Source of the DNA: Druceiella hillmani
Lineage: Eukaryota; Arthropoda; Insecta; Lepidoptera; Hepialidae
Assembly (NCBI GenBank): GCA_039881145.1
Contig: JAYKKI010000126.1
Location: forward strand, 3,740,501 to 3,804,500
Reading direction: 5' to 3'
Length of the DNA: 64,000 nt
Under the pieces are notes generated by a model. The model saw only the letters and a list, made by a program, of their open reading frames with translations, had not been told where the DNA came from and did no database searches. Below are positions 1-12,439 of this stretch, piece by piece. Both the position numbers and the translations under genes were made by a program. How positions within the stretch are numbered: the stretch's first letter is position 1; each line of letters opens with the position of its first letter.

Positions 1-799
1 ACATTAGTTATTTATTTTTTTCTGTGATTTTGTAAAATAAAAGCAATTTATAAGTGTATAATTCTTTATGACATATTTTCACAAAGGTGATTCGACCCAT
101 TATTCTAAGTAATAAAAAGAAAGAAAAAATTTATTATTCTAAAAAAAATTTGAGTTTATAAAATTATTTTTTCATATCTTTATAAAATTACACCTATAAT
201 AAAAATTATGAAAAAAATGTTATGACAACACTTTACAAATCATCAGCTGATTTTATTAGCAATATATAATTTTGAAGAAGAGGTTTCTAATGGTTTTTAA
301 AGATTTATTTTTCTGGGAGTTGTAGGATTTGATGTAATTAATATATTAAATGGTCTTATGCTAACTTTTTTTTATTTTAAAACTTTGAAGAATCCATTAT
401 CTAAAAAAAGTTGGGTTTTTTATATTCACCAAAAATATTTACATAGAGTATGAAGAGAGAAATCAATCTTGTGAAAACAGTGAAAACATGTTGTAAGGAA
501 AACAGCTGTATAATTTTACTATACCATGGACTTATTTGTCTATTATTCTTATCCATCTCTCTATCTCTTGTTGCTAAATTTCTTAAAATAAAAGAAGAAC
601 AAATAACAACTAAATAAGGAAGTGATCATGCCCATTCAAAACAAATATGTTTTTAATGGAAAATTGTTGTCATGCTAACACACCTGCTAAAGTTAATTTT
701 TTTACTTCGTTGAATTTAAAGGTACTTTGTGAATAATGACCATATTTACATGTAAACTAACCTATGCAATGATTTGATACTATCATTGCTAATCATTTT
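1..799. other. 5' flank of gene A, no gene seen
   Basis: AT-rich sequence upstream of gene A. I see no exon, transposase motif or tandem repeat here. The part nearest gene A carries the promoter-like box listed next. Confidence 0.5.
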
Positions 800-849
800 A
801 GATTTATTACACAAGATAAAACTCATTTATACTTATAGAAATTTGATAA
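800..849 (+). promoter_or_regulatory. Promoter-like box of gene A (GATAA then TTATA)
   Basis: The segment has the order AGATTT, then AAGATAAA (813-820), then TTATAGAAATTTGATA (833-848). The same order appears on the minus strand before exon 1 of copies B, C and E, although the rest of the flanks has largely diverged. GATAA matches the WGATAR site of GATA factors, and TTATA could act as a TATA element about 110 bp before the ATG. The similarity between copies is seen; the role is inferred. Confidence 0.5.
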
Positions 850-946
850 CAAAGCTTCCAATAAATTTGTGATATTGCAGTAGATTTACATCCATTTTCA
901 CTATTACATTCGTTTTGCTGTTTATCGTTGGATTATTTTCTAAATT

Positions 947-1024
947 ATGCAAACTATGAAAAATTGGTGTTTTATTTTTTTCTGTTTGCAAGCAGAATTT
1001 AAACTTTATGAGTTAAGCGAAAAG
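947..1024 (+). CDS. Gene A exon 1 (signal peptide)
   Basis: Twenty-six codons from ATG to the donor AAG|gttagt. A Trp-Cys-Phe and Ile-Phe-Phe core is followed by the Lys-Leu-Tyr-Glu-Leu stretch that starts the mature protein. This ATG was chosen because B, C and E align to it codon for codon. Confidence 0.72.
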
Positions 1025-1221
1025 GTTAGTTTGATAAAAAATACTTTAATTGTATAATTTTACGAATTTAACTGTTGCAGGAAATATTAAGTTTATAAAT
1101 ATAAACTTTCACAACAATTATTAGCCTAAACAAATTTTTTTTAAAAACTGATAGATAATTTATTTAGTCATTTATATATCTTACAAAGTCAGGATTTCTC
1201 TTTGTATATATATCATACATG

Positions 1222-1295
<74 letters not shown>

Positions 1296-1296
1296 G

Positions 1297-1327
<31 letters not shown>

Positions 1328-4300
1328 TAATAAGTATATTTGGAGAGGTCCAAAATTTATTTACACGGCAACAGAGGAATAATTTTACATAATCTCATCT
1401 AACTGGCCGATATGTAGAGACGATTTACATTTAATTATCGTAAATATCCAAATATATGACCAGAAGAGGAGATTAAATTGTTTCACTTATTCTGACAAGA
1501 TACTACTTATTATGTATATTAGCTTTAAATTAAAATCCAGAGTAGATACACTTGTCAAAAAGGACATCACAAACACACCTGAAGATGCAGTTTTCCATAG
1601 GTATTTAAAAAGATTTAATGATAAAACCGAGATACATTCAGACTGTTCAATGAGGAACGAAAAATAAATCTAGTTTTCCTAATAGACTATTATTTATTTT
1701 CTTATCCTAAATAAAATAAAGGGTTAATAATAAGAGATAGTTTCAAATTAAATTGCCAATAATTTAATTTATTTATTTATTAATAGATAATTTCAGTATT
1801 TAATCCAAATTAAAATTTTTGTTTCAGAAAGATATTATTTACTGATTAAAAAGTAATGAATAAAACTATTTTTAAAGTGAGAATTTTCGAATGTTTGGAT
1901 AATTTCAGGAAGGTGTTAAAATTCATTTAAAAGATGTTAAGAAATGCATGGTGCAAAGAAATACAGATGTCTTAAATGTTGCCATTAGATTGGTGCGTCA
2001 TACCAATGAAAGTGTAGATTTGATTGTTTGCTCCAATTTGACAAGAGACATTGGACCATTAAGTGTAAGTGGAAATTTCATATTGAATACTTTTATCCAT
2101 AAACTATAATAGCAGGGACTAGTTCAACAATAAGTAATGTAACAAAATGTTTAACAGATCATACTAACAGGATGAGTACTCTCTAGGTATTTAAGAAGAA
2201 TACTAATTTCTCTGAAATTTCTCAATACTACTGACATTTAACAAAATATTTAATGTAACAAAATTGTATAAAATATTATTACACATATGCTCAAATTTTC
2301 TCATAACACATGTAGCAATAGATATAAAATTTGGCGTATTTTATTTTTCACTTTAAGAAAATATATATACTTATCGTTGTATAATATCGAAGTAAAGGGC
2401 TCATGAGATTCTAACAAAATGTGAATAGAGAAATTTACAATAAAAAATAATTTAATTTAATGTTACCTGGTTTCTAAATATGACATGGGTGTTTGATTTT
2501 TTGCAACAGTTATTTTAAAAGTAATATGGCAATGGTAAATTTCCTGTTTATTAGTTAGTTATAACTCTTTGGCCTAGGAGCTTTATTGTAGGAGAAAACT
2601 TAAACTGTTTATTCCATTTTTTGTTTTCTTTCTTAATATGGTTTCATATTGAAACAAGGACACCTTATAATTTTGTTATACTCGTCTATCTATCGCAGCC
2701 CCACAATTTCTATACTTTTAGAACTATGTGCATGAAATTTTAAAAGCATATGCTTCATATACTTTAAATTTTTTAATTTTTTTTTTTATTTATCACAGGA
2801 ATACATATATTAATAAATTTTAAATATTTATTACATACGTTTATATTATGTAATACTTATCTGTTAAAGCCCTTTGCAGTCGAGTGTGACTGAGAGTCGC
2901 CACCAAGAATGACCTTCGTTCTGTTTTATTTCTCAGTATAAAGCTATCGACAAAACATACTAAATTCAGGAGAAACCAAAGAAACACATGACTAGACAAA
3001 TTAGAAATTGTGAAAGATCTTCTGAATCTCACATACAAAGTAAATTTTTGTTAAAATTAGCCTCAAATTCTTTTCGTTCTAAAATTTGCACTCTGATATT
3101 ATTTTATTGATCTTTTGAAAAAGAATACAAGTAATTCTTGATTATGACTCTCAATCATCACTTGAATTGCATTAATACATCGAGCAGAGTGTAATAGTCA
3201 CATCTTAAATTAAACAACCACACTAAGTTGAATTGCACAAAAAGAAATGACTCATTTTTTCAAGAACCGTTTGGTTCTCCATTAGCATGTGAATTTCTTT
3301 GCATCTATATGCAACTCTCTGATGCAAAAGTTGTTAATATTTTTCTTAAAGGATACTGAAACTATGCATCTGAATGTATAGTTTCAGTATCCTGTAGATA
3401 CTTCATTTACATTTTTTATCTACTTTTTCTGACTACTTGGTAATTTTGTCATATCAATTTTAAAGATAGATTCTTAGAGAAATTGATATAACCTTCAGTC
3501 TCTAATCCCTTTGGACTCTGTAGAAGTATCTACAGAGTCCAGCAAAGAGGTGTTATAGTTTTCAGAAACATAGTACATAGTTGTCTTTTGAATACTGAAA
3601 CAAAAAAAATTAATGAAATAGATATCATTTTTGGCAAAATATCATCATGCAAATGATGACCACTTTTTTCAAGCAATATTGCAAATTACCAGAAAAGTTG
3701 TTGACAGTTCTTTTAAGCACAGGAAGATGGGTTGTATAAATTTTTTGGATCATGGTGTCTAAAAGAGTCTCAAAAGTGCATGGTCTGTCAATCTAAACAT
3801 TAATTTTGATGTAGTCCTATAAAGAATAATAACAAACTGAAAGACCACAGGATCGTGGGGATCACTCTGCATCTTCACGCCTTGTCATGAGGTACCTAGA
3901 AAAATGTTCTCGTAATATGGCCATTGATTCTCTTATATGTGCAAGTAAACCCCATCTTACTGAAATCAAACTGTGGTGCGGTCAATGTGAAGTATTCATA
4001 ATTCAGGCAATAAGGATTTGGGCAACATGAAACGTAATGTTGAGTTTACTGTTGCAATCTGTTTTCCATACATTGAACTAGGTTGTTTCACACGACATTG
4101 TAACTTGTTCACAATGTGTCTTTCAACTTCGTAACTTGTTCACAATGATTGAGATTTCAGGGATTATTTGCTGACTTATACCAGTCTTTTCCCTTAATTT
4201 CTCAACAGTGTTTTCCCTAAATTTCTACAGCATTCTTTCAGCAAATTTACATATCCATATACGTTCATTCTGCTGGTCTTCTTGACCACATGTTTCAGTA

Positions 4301-7300
4301 TGAGCAGTGATTAAGGTCCAAATTTAAAATTACATGGACTGACATATCTATGATTCAAAGAAAGTGAACATGTCACACCCCTAAACAACATAGATTGGTC
4401 TTCACATCTTGTCAAGTCTTGTGGATTGATCGTCATCTCTTTTTTCCGTGGTCCTGATGGTTTGTCATCGTAAAATTCTTTGCGTGCAGTTGTCGTAAAA
4501 TTCTTCATCCACTTCAATATTCAAGTGGCATCATTCGAAATAAAATAGCACCATGTCGGCCAACACTGAACTGAATATAAAATCTACATTACATAAGTAC
4601 CACCTAACTACTTGTTTAAAAAGCATCTTTAAAAAAGATGTGATATTTACTCATCCATGGCTACTAGAATGGAATTTAATAACAAATAACTGCTAACCAT
4701 TGCATGTATGCTAGTCCTCCTATCCCCTCTTTTATACTTTTTCCCAGACCTTGTACTATACCACTTGTGCACATTGTACCTTTAATAGCACATTTAAAGT
4801 AATAAAAGTGTTGTACAGACTTATTTAACAAAATTGATAACAATCAAAATGAACATTCTATGAAGTACGTAGCATGTACAAGGTATGTTCTAATATTATC
4901 ACACTAAACATTAAGTGCCCTCTTAAAACTTACATTTCTTTGTATGTTAAATAGAAGATTTCATATAAAATAAAATTTATTATAAAATGAAGATTCTATG
5001 CTACAATATCCTGGCTTGACTAGAAAATATTATTTTATGATATTTTTCATATTAATACAAAATTACATTTCAAAAGCGAAGCTCGAACTTCACTGCTCAG
5101 TAGATAGTCAGTCTATAAGTCGAAACGATACAGGTACAATGCTTTACAGATTTATCTGTTCATTTATTTACGATATAAACTTATTCAAATTATGGTTTTG
5201 AATGTTAATTTTAATTAGTATTATAAAACACTCTATCAAACTATTGATGTCGATAAGTATTTAAAATTATTATTTGTGAATATTTTTCTAGTTGTTGTTT
5301 ATTATAATTATTAAAAAGTAGTTTGAGGACTATTATCAGTAAAAGTAAAGTTAAAATTTTTACGAAACTTTAATACAGTGAGTGTATTAAAGTTTTGTAA
5401 TATAAGTAATAATACAGTATGTGTATTAAATATTACATGATTGGCATCTCGCACCTAACTCCACATCCCACTGTATTAAAATTTTCCAAAAAATTTGTAC
5501 TTTAAAGTTTCATTAGTTAGTTATTAATTCATTACATATTGATATTATTCATTAAAGTCAATATGTTATTATTTCATTAGTTATTAGTGAGAAACTGTGA
5601 GGCTACAATGGACGAAAATGACAATATTATAAGGAGTTCTTGTTTCAATATGGTACCCTATGAAGAAAGAAAACCTAAAAATAGAATAAATAGCTTAAGT
5701 TTAATAGACATATATTATATAAAATGTGTCAATTTTGTGTTTTGTGTGGTTTTGTATTTTGGTGCTTATTATTGTTGCAACCAATAAAAATATTGCAAGT
5801 GCTTTGCAGTCCTCGCTGCAATTCACCCAAGGCAAGCTGTCATCATGTTTACCTGAGTTATTTGCTAATCGACAAAGAAACACAGAAGGAAGTAGATTTT
5901 CTTGTAATTAAACTATTTACAAATTTTTTAAGCTTTCTTGCTTCTTAGGGTTCCATATTGAAACAAGGTCTCCCAACTTTGTCTTACCCGTCGGTCTTCG
6001 CCGTCTCACTGTTTCTACAGTTTTAGACCTCTGAGCATAAAATTTTTCAAGTAGATGCTTAATATGGAGATTTCATTTAATATATCGTGCAGTATTGAAA
6101 AACACCAATTATACGTGGGTGCATGTAAATTGCATGGGGAAAATTGTTTTTCGTGCATCTCATCAAATGGTGGATATACCTTTGAAAATAAAATTGAAAT
6201 CACATTTAACATATTTCATTTTCAAGCCTTGTTAAAAGTTTGTGAAATGTTAAGCATCAAAATAACATACAACACATCTCACCCTTGAATATTTCAACCG
6301 TGGTTTGAAAAACCTAAAATCTCCAGGTACAAACTTATAATTAAAACTTTCAATTAAAATTTGTTGGTTAATCTGTATCCACAATCTAAAGAGATATACG
6401 TAACTACAGAACTAAAATAACAATTATGGAGTCAAAAATACCTTACTTTTAAATATTTGAATAAAATAATTAGCAATTGATAAAAAAACCTTTTTTTTAT
6501 TCAAAATTGTTTAATGCTTAAATTTACAATTTTACAGATTCATGTGAAACTTACACTGAAAGCAAATGGCAGAAACAAAAAAATTGCAGAATATAACATA
6601 AAAAACTTTTGCAAACATTATTTAACAAGATCATTGCCCCTATATGCTTGGCATGTAACTCCTGAGTGTCTCCTCCCGAAGGTATATTTTAGCATTTATG
6701 TCATTATTTTATGTATTTTCTGTACATTCTGTCTACATTTTTAACAAGTAATCACTATGTAAATTTTTTTTCAAATTTGTTGGTTAAATTACATGTTACT
6801 GTAAAGATAAAATCAAAGAATTTGTATGCATTTTATTTGTATTATATTATACATTTTGTTAGGGTTTCATACATTAAGAGGAAATATGGAACCCTCATAA
6901 GATCACTTATGTGTATGCTTGTCTGTCACAATACAGTAGTTGACTAATTCTAAATTTTGATATTTTTCGTACAATATTGTGAAATATAAGTTAATTAAAA
7001 ACCAGTCTTGAAAAAAAATCAAAAATTGATTGAAAAATAAGCCCGTTATATGCTTCTAAATTTGAAGATATGGATAGAGTTGAGTATATCCCTGTCTCTT
7101 TTCCTCTTGTAGAATACAATGTGCAATATTAAAAATGACCTCACAACACAGTATTGACGTCCTTGTCTAAAGGTTAAATTTAAACTTTTATAACTCAGTC
7201 AATTTTTAAGGTTATTTAAAAAAATTTTCACTCTTCATCAGCTTGTACCTTGAAATTGTGATTAAGCAAATAAAAAAAATTAGTCAAATACCCAATTCTT

Positions 7301-8226
7301 CTTCTCGAAAATCGCTTGACATGGAAACTTAAAATTTGGCATAGTAATGAAACATATGAACGTATAGCATACATATGCACATAGAGCAACACTTAAAAAT
7401 ATTCTTTTGTAGATTTTAGAGGGTGTAAATTAAGTTCCTAGGAAATTTTTTTTAATTTCACGAATAATGTGGAGTATCATCAGGGATTTCAAAAATATTT
7501 TTTTAATAATTTTAAATGTTATATCTCCAGAGAAAAATATACAAAATTAGGTTCACCCTTATTTTTGAAACTACTAAATATAAAATTATAGAAGTAATTA
7601 GGGTTTTCCCTTTATTCTTTATCAGGTATGATTTAATACACTTGTATAGATTATTACGGGTACATTACTACATTATGTTTGCCATTACAATTATCCAGGT
7701 ATTGTTGTCATTGCAACAAATTTGTCGAGGATAATTTTTTTCATACAGCATTACAAATAGAGCAGCTATTGTATGGGTGATGTAAATGTATAATATGAAA
7801 TTCTTGTTGTTTGGATAACTTTTTCAAGTTTCAACAAGAGACAATATTAAAAACAAGTAACAGCATCGATTTGAAGTAGATATTTTCAAATAAATAAAAA
7901 AATAAATGAGTGTTCGTTAGAACTACTATTTACCCACATATTTTCACAACAGATGATGACACATAAAATTTTTTGATATTTTATATTATTCATATCTCTC
8001 CTATCTACCTGAAATAAAAATTTTATATCAGATAAATATAATTTAAAAATTTTTTATATTTCAGGGATCCCAAGTTGTTACAGTGAAAAATTTCGACAGA
8101 ACATTGTCACTTTTTGAAGGTGGTTTTTTTATAAGCGGCGAGTATGTTACCCGCATTGTGTCTTCTGCTGGCAAAATAGTTACATTATGTATTGACATAT
8201 ACCATGATGTAATCAAGAAAACATAA
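947..8226 (+). CDS. Gene A: secreted DUF1091/CheB-like (ML-type) protein, four exons
   Basis: Exons 947-1024, 1909-2064, 6538-6681 and 8065-8226 join in phase 0 to give 179 aa and a TAA stop. Donors are gttagt, gtaagt and gtatat, and each acceptor is CAG. Residues 1-16 form a short hydrophobic signal peptide. The mature part has Cys39, Cys103, Cys122 and Cys168, shared by all copies, plus Cys67 found only here. N-glycosylation sequons lie at N59 and N69. Motifs in order are KKC, YNIKNFCKHYL and GEYVTRIV. Length and motif order fit the insect DUF1091/CheB group, which is related to GM2-activator-type ML lipid-binding proteins; some fly members act in contact chemosensation. The family call and any lipid or pheromone role are inference. 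AATAAA at 8281-8286 is a likely poly(A) signal. Intron 2 (4.5 kb) holds a mariner remnant and R2 repeats. Confidence 0.72.
1206..1325. repeat. (TA)n microsatellite in intron 1 of gene A
   Basis: Almost pure TA dinucleotide run with a few GTA interruptions. It can form cruciforms, and its length is likely to vary between individuals. Confidence 0.95.
1909..2064 (+). CDS. Gene A exon 2
   Basis: Fifty-two codons between acceptor ttcag and donor gtaagt. It contains KKCMVQRN, the sequons NES and NLT, and ends IGPLS. Exon 2 of copies B and E has exactly the same length, so there is strong alignment support despite its short size. Confidence 0.78.
2630..2770 (+). repeat. Dispersed repeat R2, copy 1 (intron 2 of gene A)
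   Basis: Starts near TTTCATATTGAAACAAGG and runs through a phrase resembling TCGTCTATCTATCGCAGCC. It aligns with copies at 5944-6240 and 25303-25560. No coding capacity was seen; it is probably a decayed transposon segment. Confidence 0.55.
3350..3393. repeat. Perfect 16-bp inverted repeat, 12-nt loop
   Basis: Arms 3350-3365 and 3378-3393 are exact reverse complements (AGGATACTGAAACTAT). Confidence 0.93.
3512..3541. repeat. Perfect 13-bp inverted repeat, 4-nt loop
   Basis: Arms 3512-3524 and 3529-3541 (TGGACTCTGTAGA) flank the loop AGTA. Weaker complementarity continues outwards on both sides. Confidence 0.93.
5361..5399. repeat. 17-bp inverted repeat with one mismatch, 5-nt loop
   Basis: Arms 5361-5377 and 5383-5399 (core AAACTTTAATACA) lie in intron 2 of gene A. 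Confidence 0.9.
5944..6240 (+). repeat. Dispersed repeat R2, copy 2 (intron 2 of gene A)
   Basis: Starts GGGTTCCATATTGAAACAAG and shares with copy 1 a TTTTAGA-CC-TGAGCAT phrase. It then extends through a GTAGATGCTTAATATG stretch shared with the copy in gene D. The open frames inside it show no recognisable protein. Confidence 0.55.
6538..6681 (+). CDS. Gene A exon 3
   Basis: Forty-eight codons between acceptor tttacag and donor AAG|gtatat. It encodes the most conserved block of the family, KANG...YNIKNFCKHYLTRSL, and a second Cys in TPECLL. The C-K-H-Y-L core resembles the DFCKFLK-type core of DUF1091 proteins. Confidence 0.78.
6861..7455 (+). repeat. Dispersed repeat R1, copy 1 (intron 3 of gene A)
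   Basis: Starts near AGAGGAAATATGGAACCCTC and contains the phrase CTTGACATGGAAACTTAAAA. The first 450 bp align, in reverse orientation, with 21420-21840, and the two ends align with 26480-26700. Probably a decayed transposon of unknown class. Confidence 0.6.
8065..8226 (+). CDS. Gene A exon 4 (last exon)
   Basis: Fifty-three codons and a TAA after acceptor tttcag. Starts GSQVVTVKNF and contains GEYVTRIVSSAGKIVTLC. The G-x-Y followed by a beta strand ending in Cys is the family's C-terminal signature. Confidence 0.78.
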   Translation, partial: GSQVVTVKNFDRTLSLFEGGFFISGEYVTRIVSSAGKIVTLCIDIYHDVIKKT

Positions 8227-8280
8227 TAAATTAATATGTTAATGTTTTCGATCCATTTGTTCTTAATTACGATCTTGCAA

Positions 8281-8286
8281 AATAAA
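8281..8286 (+). terminator. Likely poly(A) signal of gene A
   Basis: AATAAA 55 bp after the stop codon, followed by AT-rich sequence. A second AATAAA overlaps the stop region. Confidence 0.45.
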
Positions 8287-9073
8287 AGAAACATAATTAT
8301 TTAGTACGATGTATTATATTTTGTTACACCATAAGTTTTCATAACCATAAACTAAGTAGGCTAGGAAGAAAAAATCATTATACATACTCATTTTCAAAAG
8401 AATAAACTATAATTTTGTGCAATGATGTTTCTACCTATAATGGAAATCTGGGGTAAAGAAAACGAAAGAAAAAAGTCCTTTAATTCATATGTATTGGAAG
8501 TGTCGTGTCAAAGACAGATGAAACTGAAGACTCACTTCTCGAATATAAAAGGTAATTCTCAATGTAAACAATTTTACAACTTGAGTAATGTTTAGAATGC
8601 AATTATTTATATAGGTCTTTCACTCTCTTCTTCTGTGGTTCAGGACAGAGTACTTCTCTACTGCAATAAGTATTTACTAGTAATAATATGATACAAATAT
8701 TACATAGGCCCATTACATCATCGAGAGCAAATCAAACATTTTTTAGAATTATTTATTTTTATAATACTTATTAAGGGTAATTTATGAATGTGATGAGTAA
8801 GTATTATGCTTTACTAATGTTAAATACTGTTTATTCATGTTTTGTTTTTCCTAACATTTTTTTTGTTTTATTTGCTGCTTTAAGTAAATAATTGTGAATA
8901 AAATGTAGTTTCATGCAATTGAGAAATACCTGTGCCTCAAAAAATGTACATCAAGGATTTTTTGGATTTGGAGGAAACTTTAGGAGAAAGTATTCCACTT
9001 TCTTGAACAGTTACATATCAGGTAATTGAATTTAAATGTAAATATCTAAGTTGTAAACATACAAAATAATAAT

Positions 9074-9102
9074 GAAAGTTATAATCGCAGATTATAACTT
9101 TC
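9074..9102. repeat. Perfect 13-bp inverted repeat, 3-nt loop
   Basis: Arms 9074-9086 and 9090-9102 (GAAAGTTATAATC) around the loop GCA. Confidence 0.93.
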
Positions 9103-10844
9103 GCAGTTCAAACCTAAACTCATTTTTGCTGGCAAAAGAATCAACAGATGTATATTGCTATAAATTATGTATATTGCTATAAATTGCTAAAAATAGTAAT
9201 ATCAAAGAGCAAGGTGACGCACACGTGAGTTGGACAAAGTGCACATCTACAGGTGCCTCAAAGGAAACAAAAATTAGAGGCAGTATTAGGAAACTGAAGG
9301 GTTAATTTATGGGCCAGGAATCAATGACTTAATGTTGATGATGAGGAATTGATAAAAAAGTAATTCAGCTTAATTTTTGCAATAGACACTAAGAAAAAAC
9401 TTGAATATTTTTTTTCTCATAATATTATTATTTATGCCAAAACATTAATTTAAAATGAAACAACAAACCAATTTTTAAAATTCATACCATATTGTATTCC
9501 TATGTTCTTTGACTATCACAGGTCCTAGGTCAAGACTTTAGGCTAAGAAATAAACTATGTAATATTCAGAAATTAAAAAAGGATATTTTTTAATATTTAA
9601 AATAATATTTATTTATATGCAGATTTTCATTATATTTCAATAATTCTAGTATCTGTCATAGCCACATGAATAAACTTTAAAAAGAAATATTTTTTATCTG
9701 TTGCAGTTGGATCACAGGATATTATGATTATCATCCTAGCACATTTATTTTCTAGTGTTATTTTTTATGAATTTCTAAAAACTATGCTCATAAAATATCC
9801 CAGAAATAATGTTTTTTTAATTTTTTTTTCAATATTTGTTGTCAAAAAGAAAAACATTTACAACCATGTAGATCACATTTTATTTTTAAGAGTTTTTAGG
9901 CAAAGCTTTTTAATTGAAACATTTACAAAAGAATGAACCCTTAAGTGGGTACTTACTGTTAACAGAAAAAGTTTTTTATTGCATGTTTTAAGTTTAATAA
10001 AAAAATTAATTATTAAATGTTTAAATTTTATTACAAGTTTTTGTTTAATATATGTGTTGCCAAAATTAGTTGCAATATTTCTTAAGAGTAAATTACTCGA
10101 AGGCTATAAAAGTTCAGTAGGCAAATTCTTTATTTTATGTTTTGAAGACTAATTTTAAACTTTTTGCCGTGTCGAAATGACAAAAAAACATTCACATCAA
10201 TGGGTTTTAAAAATTTAAATCTAAGAATTTTTTAAAAAATACAATGCCTTTTCATTGTCCTGTAAAATTAGTCAATATTTTTACTCATCAGTTTAAAAAC
10301 TTAGAGTGACAATACATGTAAATTGTTACCAGATTTTCAATTAATCAATATTTTCATGACATTTTACTAAAAACAATAAATTTAGTAGTCAATGACACTT
10401 GAATTAAATAGAAAAGTTTAAAATATGAACTATAGTTGTTTATAACAATAATGAATTTATAAACTAGCAACCTAAGGTTATATCCAATTTTTTTTAATAC
10501 CTATCTGTCTGCCCACTCACTCTAATTGGTTTTAATAGTTTTTTAATGTAATGATTATTTATGGTATAGTATTTTTAATGGTTGTGTTATTTATTCTGTC
10601 CTTTACTCAAATACAAAACCTTAAAGCCAAATCTTTTAAAATAAAAACACTTATGACATAAATTCTATAATAATCAGTCTCCTAATCTTATATATATTAT
10701 TCTTATTAATTCTATATAAATCTTATTAATTCTATGATAATTCCACATAATAAAACTTTCCCCTAGCTTTCATTGACATGCATAATTTTTTTTAATGATA
10801 TTTTGATTTAAGGTGAAAATTATAAATTTTTACTAAATACATTA

Positions 10845-10877
10845 TTTTTTTTGGTAACATTCAGTTACCAAAAAAAA
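10845..10877. repeat. Perfect 14-bp inverted repeat, 5-nt loop
   Basis: Arms 10845-10858 and 10864-10877: eight T then GGTAAC, and GTTACC then A's, around ATTCA. The T/A tract makes this less improbable than the other hairpins. Confidence 0.9.
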
Positions 10878-11573
10878 AATCAGATGCCAAATTAGTCCTA
10901 TAACATTTTCTCAAAAGAGAGATTTTTGTGCATTTTTGCATTTTTGGAATTACCAATATCTGTTACTCAGAATTTCAGTAAGTTAAACAATTCATTGTTT
11001 AAATGTTAAATTGTCATATTTGCTATATCGTTGTATGGGTTGAAACGCTCTATTTATATTTATAATATTTTTTTGGAATTAGCCATCAGGTGGGATTCGG
11101 AATCATTATGTAAACGGAATTTCCCCATATTTATTATTTCCATAGGAATTGTAAGTGGTTCTCAACCTATGTGAAAAGTTTTTTAATTTGAATAAGTAAA
11201 TTGATTAATTTGTTTTTGGATACCTGCCACTCATTATAAAATTGAATTTAATTTTTAAAAATATCTCATGTATAAGTGATTCATAAAAACGAAAGATAAA
11301 ATGTCACTTTGAGATCAGAATTTTGAGATACACATGAATGACAATATAATGCATATTATAGATTTTAACTAAAGATTTCAAACATTTCAAAATACATTGT
11401 AATCCATTAGAAGTTTTTATTAGAAGCTTGCTCATTTTCATAAAAACCAAATCTTTTGAGTTCAAGTAACTCACTTAAGGGCCACCAATAAGCATTAAGT
11501 ATATTTTAAAAAATATTTTAACAACATTAAGAATATTAACAATTAATATCTGTTTCAGAGTAACAATGCCGCA

Positions 11574-11895
11574 TACGAGGTGTGATCAATTTTATAGTAG
11601 CAAAAGTGGACGCAATATTGGCTTAAAGCAATGAGTCCGATAGCCTGATCCTTGGGATCAACAGTGAGAAGTTGGAATAAGTTGTGACCTGTCAGTCAAC
11701 TTCCAAAACCTGGAGTATGTACTGTGTCTGCTGCGCATCATGGATTTCGAACAACATGTGAACAATAAATTTTGAAAAAAATTCTAGTTACAAGAGTGCC
11801 AAAGAAGCTCATGAAATGTCAAAAGTGGTGTATGGCGATAATGTGGTGGCTATGAAGACAGTTGATAGTGATATGAGTGACTTAAAGTTTAAATG
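11574..11895 (+). mobile_element. Mariner 5'-end fragment
   Basis: Begins TACGAGGTGTGATCAA, which resembles mariner terminal repeats and follows a TA dinucleotide. About 165 bp later comes ATGGATTTCGAACAACATG, then, in another frame, AKEAHEMSKVVYGDNVVAMKTV. This is the typical N-terminal helix-turn-helix start of SETMAR-like mariners. Only this first part is present; the catalytic part is missing. Confidence 0.6.
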
Positions 11896-12439
11896 AATTA
11901 GGGTTTAAATTACAAAATTTAAATGATTGTTTTTGAACTTAAATGAATTGATGAAAAATACTGCCTTAACTGTTTTAGTGCCATTGTTTTTTACTCATAT
12001 GTACTTAAAAATGCCAAAGAATATGTCATTTACCCTTGTCTTGACATGACCAATTTCTGCCTAATAGTACATAGTAATAACCATGAATTTAAAGTAAATA
12101 TGAAAAAACTAAAAACATGTTAATTAATTATTGGCATATTTTTTATATCTATCAAGTTAAGGAGTAGTTACTTATGTGAAATAAAAAGCGAATTGTTATT
12201 TTTCTTCTCTCCTATGTTGTTTGCTCGTTATATTATTTTAACATTCCCTTCAACGTATAGAAAGTAAGTCATGTATGTATATAGTTATATATTTTTATGA
12301 TGTGACTTTTTATATTTAAAAAACAGTTATTATAGGATAAAAGTTGTATAAACCAAGCGATAAAATACAAAATATTATTTAGTTTCTTTTACAGATTTGC
12401 TTCAGTGACCAAAACGCATGTAAAATTTTAAGGAAAAAT

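Larger units (their letters stand above)
3180..4540 (-). mobile_element. Broken mariner-like transposase remnant
   Basis: Read on the minus strand, an N-terminal helix-turn-helix part lies at about 4310-4520 (LKWMKNFTTTARKEF, then KPSGPRKKE). It is followed by a DDE part at about 3700-3960 with REHFSRYLMTRREDAEWSPRS, then a C-terminal helix resembling LKRTVNNF. Motif order matches mariner-type transposases of insects. Stops and frameshifts break it throughout, so it is not a gene. It lies antisense in intron 2 of gene A and contains two short hairpins (3350-3393 and 3512-3541). Confidence 0.62.
8290..11570. other. Space between genes, no gene seen
   Basis: AT-rich, with no exon of the family, no transposase motif and no tandem array. 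Two hairpins (9074-9102 and 10845-10877) are the only structured elements I found. Confidence 0.45.

Noticed and set aside
6055..6288. 77-codon plus-strand ORF
   Set aside because: It lies within dispersed repeat R2 and is not conserved in the other R2 copies.
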